Positions 14,046 to 14,392 of a stretch of DNA of 14,392 bases are shown here, one piece after another. The stretch's first letter is position 1. The number at the start of each line of letters is the position of its first letter. The notes under the pieces are model-generated. The model worked only from the letters and a program-made list of their open reading frames with translations. It searched no databases and was not told where the DNA came from. Made by a program: the position numbers and the translations under genes. Source of the DNA: Bacteroidales bacterium UBA2861 (GTDB taxonomy: Bacteria; Bacteroidota; Bacteroidia; Bacteroidales; UBA932); contig DEFD01000027.1 in assembly GCA_002350615.1 (NCBI GenBank), positions 92,041 through 106,432 of the forward strand, in the 5' to 3' direction.

Positions 14046-14067
14046 CTAAATTTAAAAAAGTAGAATA

Positions 14068-14322
14068 ATGGCAAACAACGCATCAGCAGAGAAGGCCAAT
14101 CGCCAGAGCGAAAGGCATCGTTTGCATAACAAGTATTATGCAAAGACAACGCGCAACGCAATCCGCGCAATACGCACCACAACAGACAAGAAAGCGGCAG
14201 AGGCCGAAGCCCCCAAAGTTTACGCAATGATCGACAAACTCGCAAAGCAGGGCGTCATCCACAAGAACAAGGCTTCCAACCTCAAGAGTGGAATCGCGCT
14301 TTACATCAACAAGCTTGCATAA
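14068..14322 (+). CDS. rpsT: 30S ribosomal protein bS20
   Basis: Small-subunit protein bS20, 84 residues, the standard length. It begins MANNASAEKANRQSERHR and has the expected basic three-helix pattern, with KTTRNAIRAIRTTTDKKAAE in the middle and IHKNKASNLKSGIALYINKL at the end, where the HKNKASNLKS segment is the most conserved part of the family. The upstream sequence is A-rich (AAAAAAGTAGAATA) without a Shine-Dalgarno motif, in contrast to rpsU at the other end of the window. It shares the tRNA-Glu promoter and is followed 9 bp after its stop by a stem-loop. Confidence 0.98.
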   Translation: MANNASAEKANRQSERHRLHNKYYAKTTRNAIRAIRTTTDKKAAEAEAPKVYAMIDKLAKQGVIHKNKASNLKSGIALYINKLA

Positions 14323-14331
14323 AGAAATCTG

Positions 14332-14365
14332 ACAAGGCGCGAGTTTCTCGCGTCTTTGTTTTCTT
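14332..14365 (+). terminator. Stem-loop with T-rich tail after rpsT
   Basis: ACAAGGCGCGAG (14332-14343) pairs with CTCGCGTCTTTGT (14347-14359) around a TTT loop, with one G-T pair and one bulged T; the inner eight pairs are GC-rich. The tail TTTCTT follows. It looks like an intrinsic terminator for tRNA-Glu-rpsT, though the next tRNA begins only 6 bp after the stem, so it may be a partial terminator or a processing hairpin. Confidence 0.6.
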
Positions 14366-14392
14366 CGAGAAGTAGCGCAGTTGGTAGCGCAC
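14366..14392 (+). tRNA. 5' part of a tRNA cut by the window edge, possibly tRNA-Pro
   Basis: The last 27 bases fit a tRNA 5' half: acceptor strand CGAGAAG, T8 A9, D stem GCGC, D loop AGTTGGTA, D stem GCGC, then AC. The anticodon is out of view. A 5' C and the GTAGCGCAG...GGTAGCGCA pattern are typical of bacterial tRNA-Pro, but the identity cannot be settled here. Confidence 0.8.

Overview
The window reads as a chromosomal segment of a Bacteroidota bacterium, most likely order Bacteroidales, of moderately high GC content by eye. The evidence is the promoter style (TAnnTTTG -7 boxes, two of them with a TTTG -33 box 19 bp upstream), start sites that mostly lack Shine-Dalgarno sequences, many lipoprotein signals, and families centred on this phylum (DUF4837, DUF4861, 67K-type SppA). 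I cannot name the genus.

Left part, minus strand (8-4380): a likely operon runs leftward from a promoter near 4410. It holds sppA (membrane or periplasmic protease), an unidentified outer-membrane beta-barrel protein, and an exported fusion of a DUF4861-like domain with an endonuclease/exonuclease/phosphatase domain. Downstream lies rpsU (bS21) with its own promoter and an exceptionally strong Shine-Dalgarno sequence, unlike the other genes here.

Middle part, plus strand (4449-8527): tRNA-Leu(UAG) is followed by a translationally coupled gene pair. The first gene is a membrane polyferredoxin that looks like a NapH-NapG fusion with a twin-arginine signal in the middle of the chain. The second is a twin-arginine lipoprotein aldo/keto reductase carrying two 4Fe-4S motifs. 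Together they could form a quinol-driven electron relay to an exported reductase, the best candidate here for an undescribed system. A lipoprotein glycerophosphodiester phosphodiesterase follows. The polyferredoxin linker contains two 35-bp palindromes in the same reading frame.

Right part: def and ruvX overlap on the minus strand (8531-9525). Divergent from them is a tight plus-strand cluster, M23 peptidase - dxr - rseP - DUF4837 lipoprotein (9559-13925), with overlaps or a 4-bp gap throughout, combining cell-wall cleavage, isoprenoid synthesis and intramembrane proteolysis. tRNA-Glu(UUC) and rpsT (bS20) follow, apparently from one promoter, then a stem-loop and the 5' end of another tRNA cut by the window edge.

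No insertion sequence, phage gene or CRISPR array was seen, and no stretch above 300 bases lacks a gene. Most of the window is core housekeeping; the redox pair and the DUF4861/EEP fusion are the accessory-looking parts.
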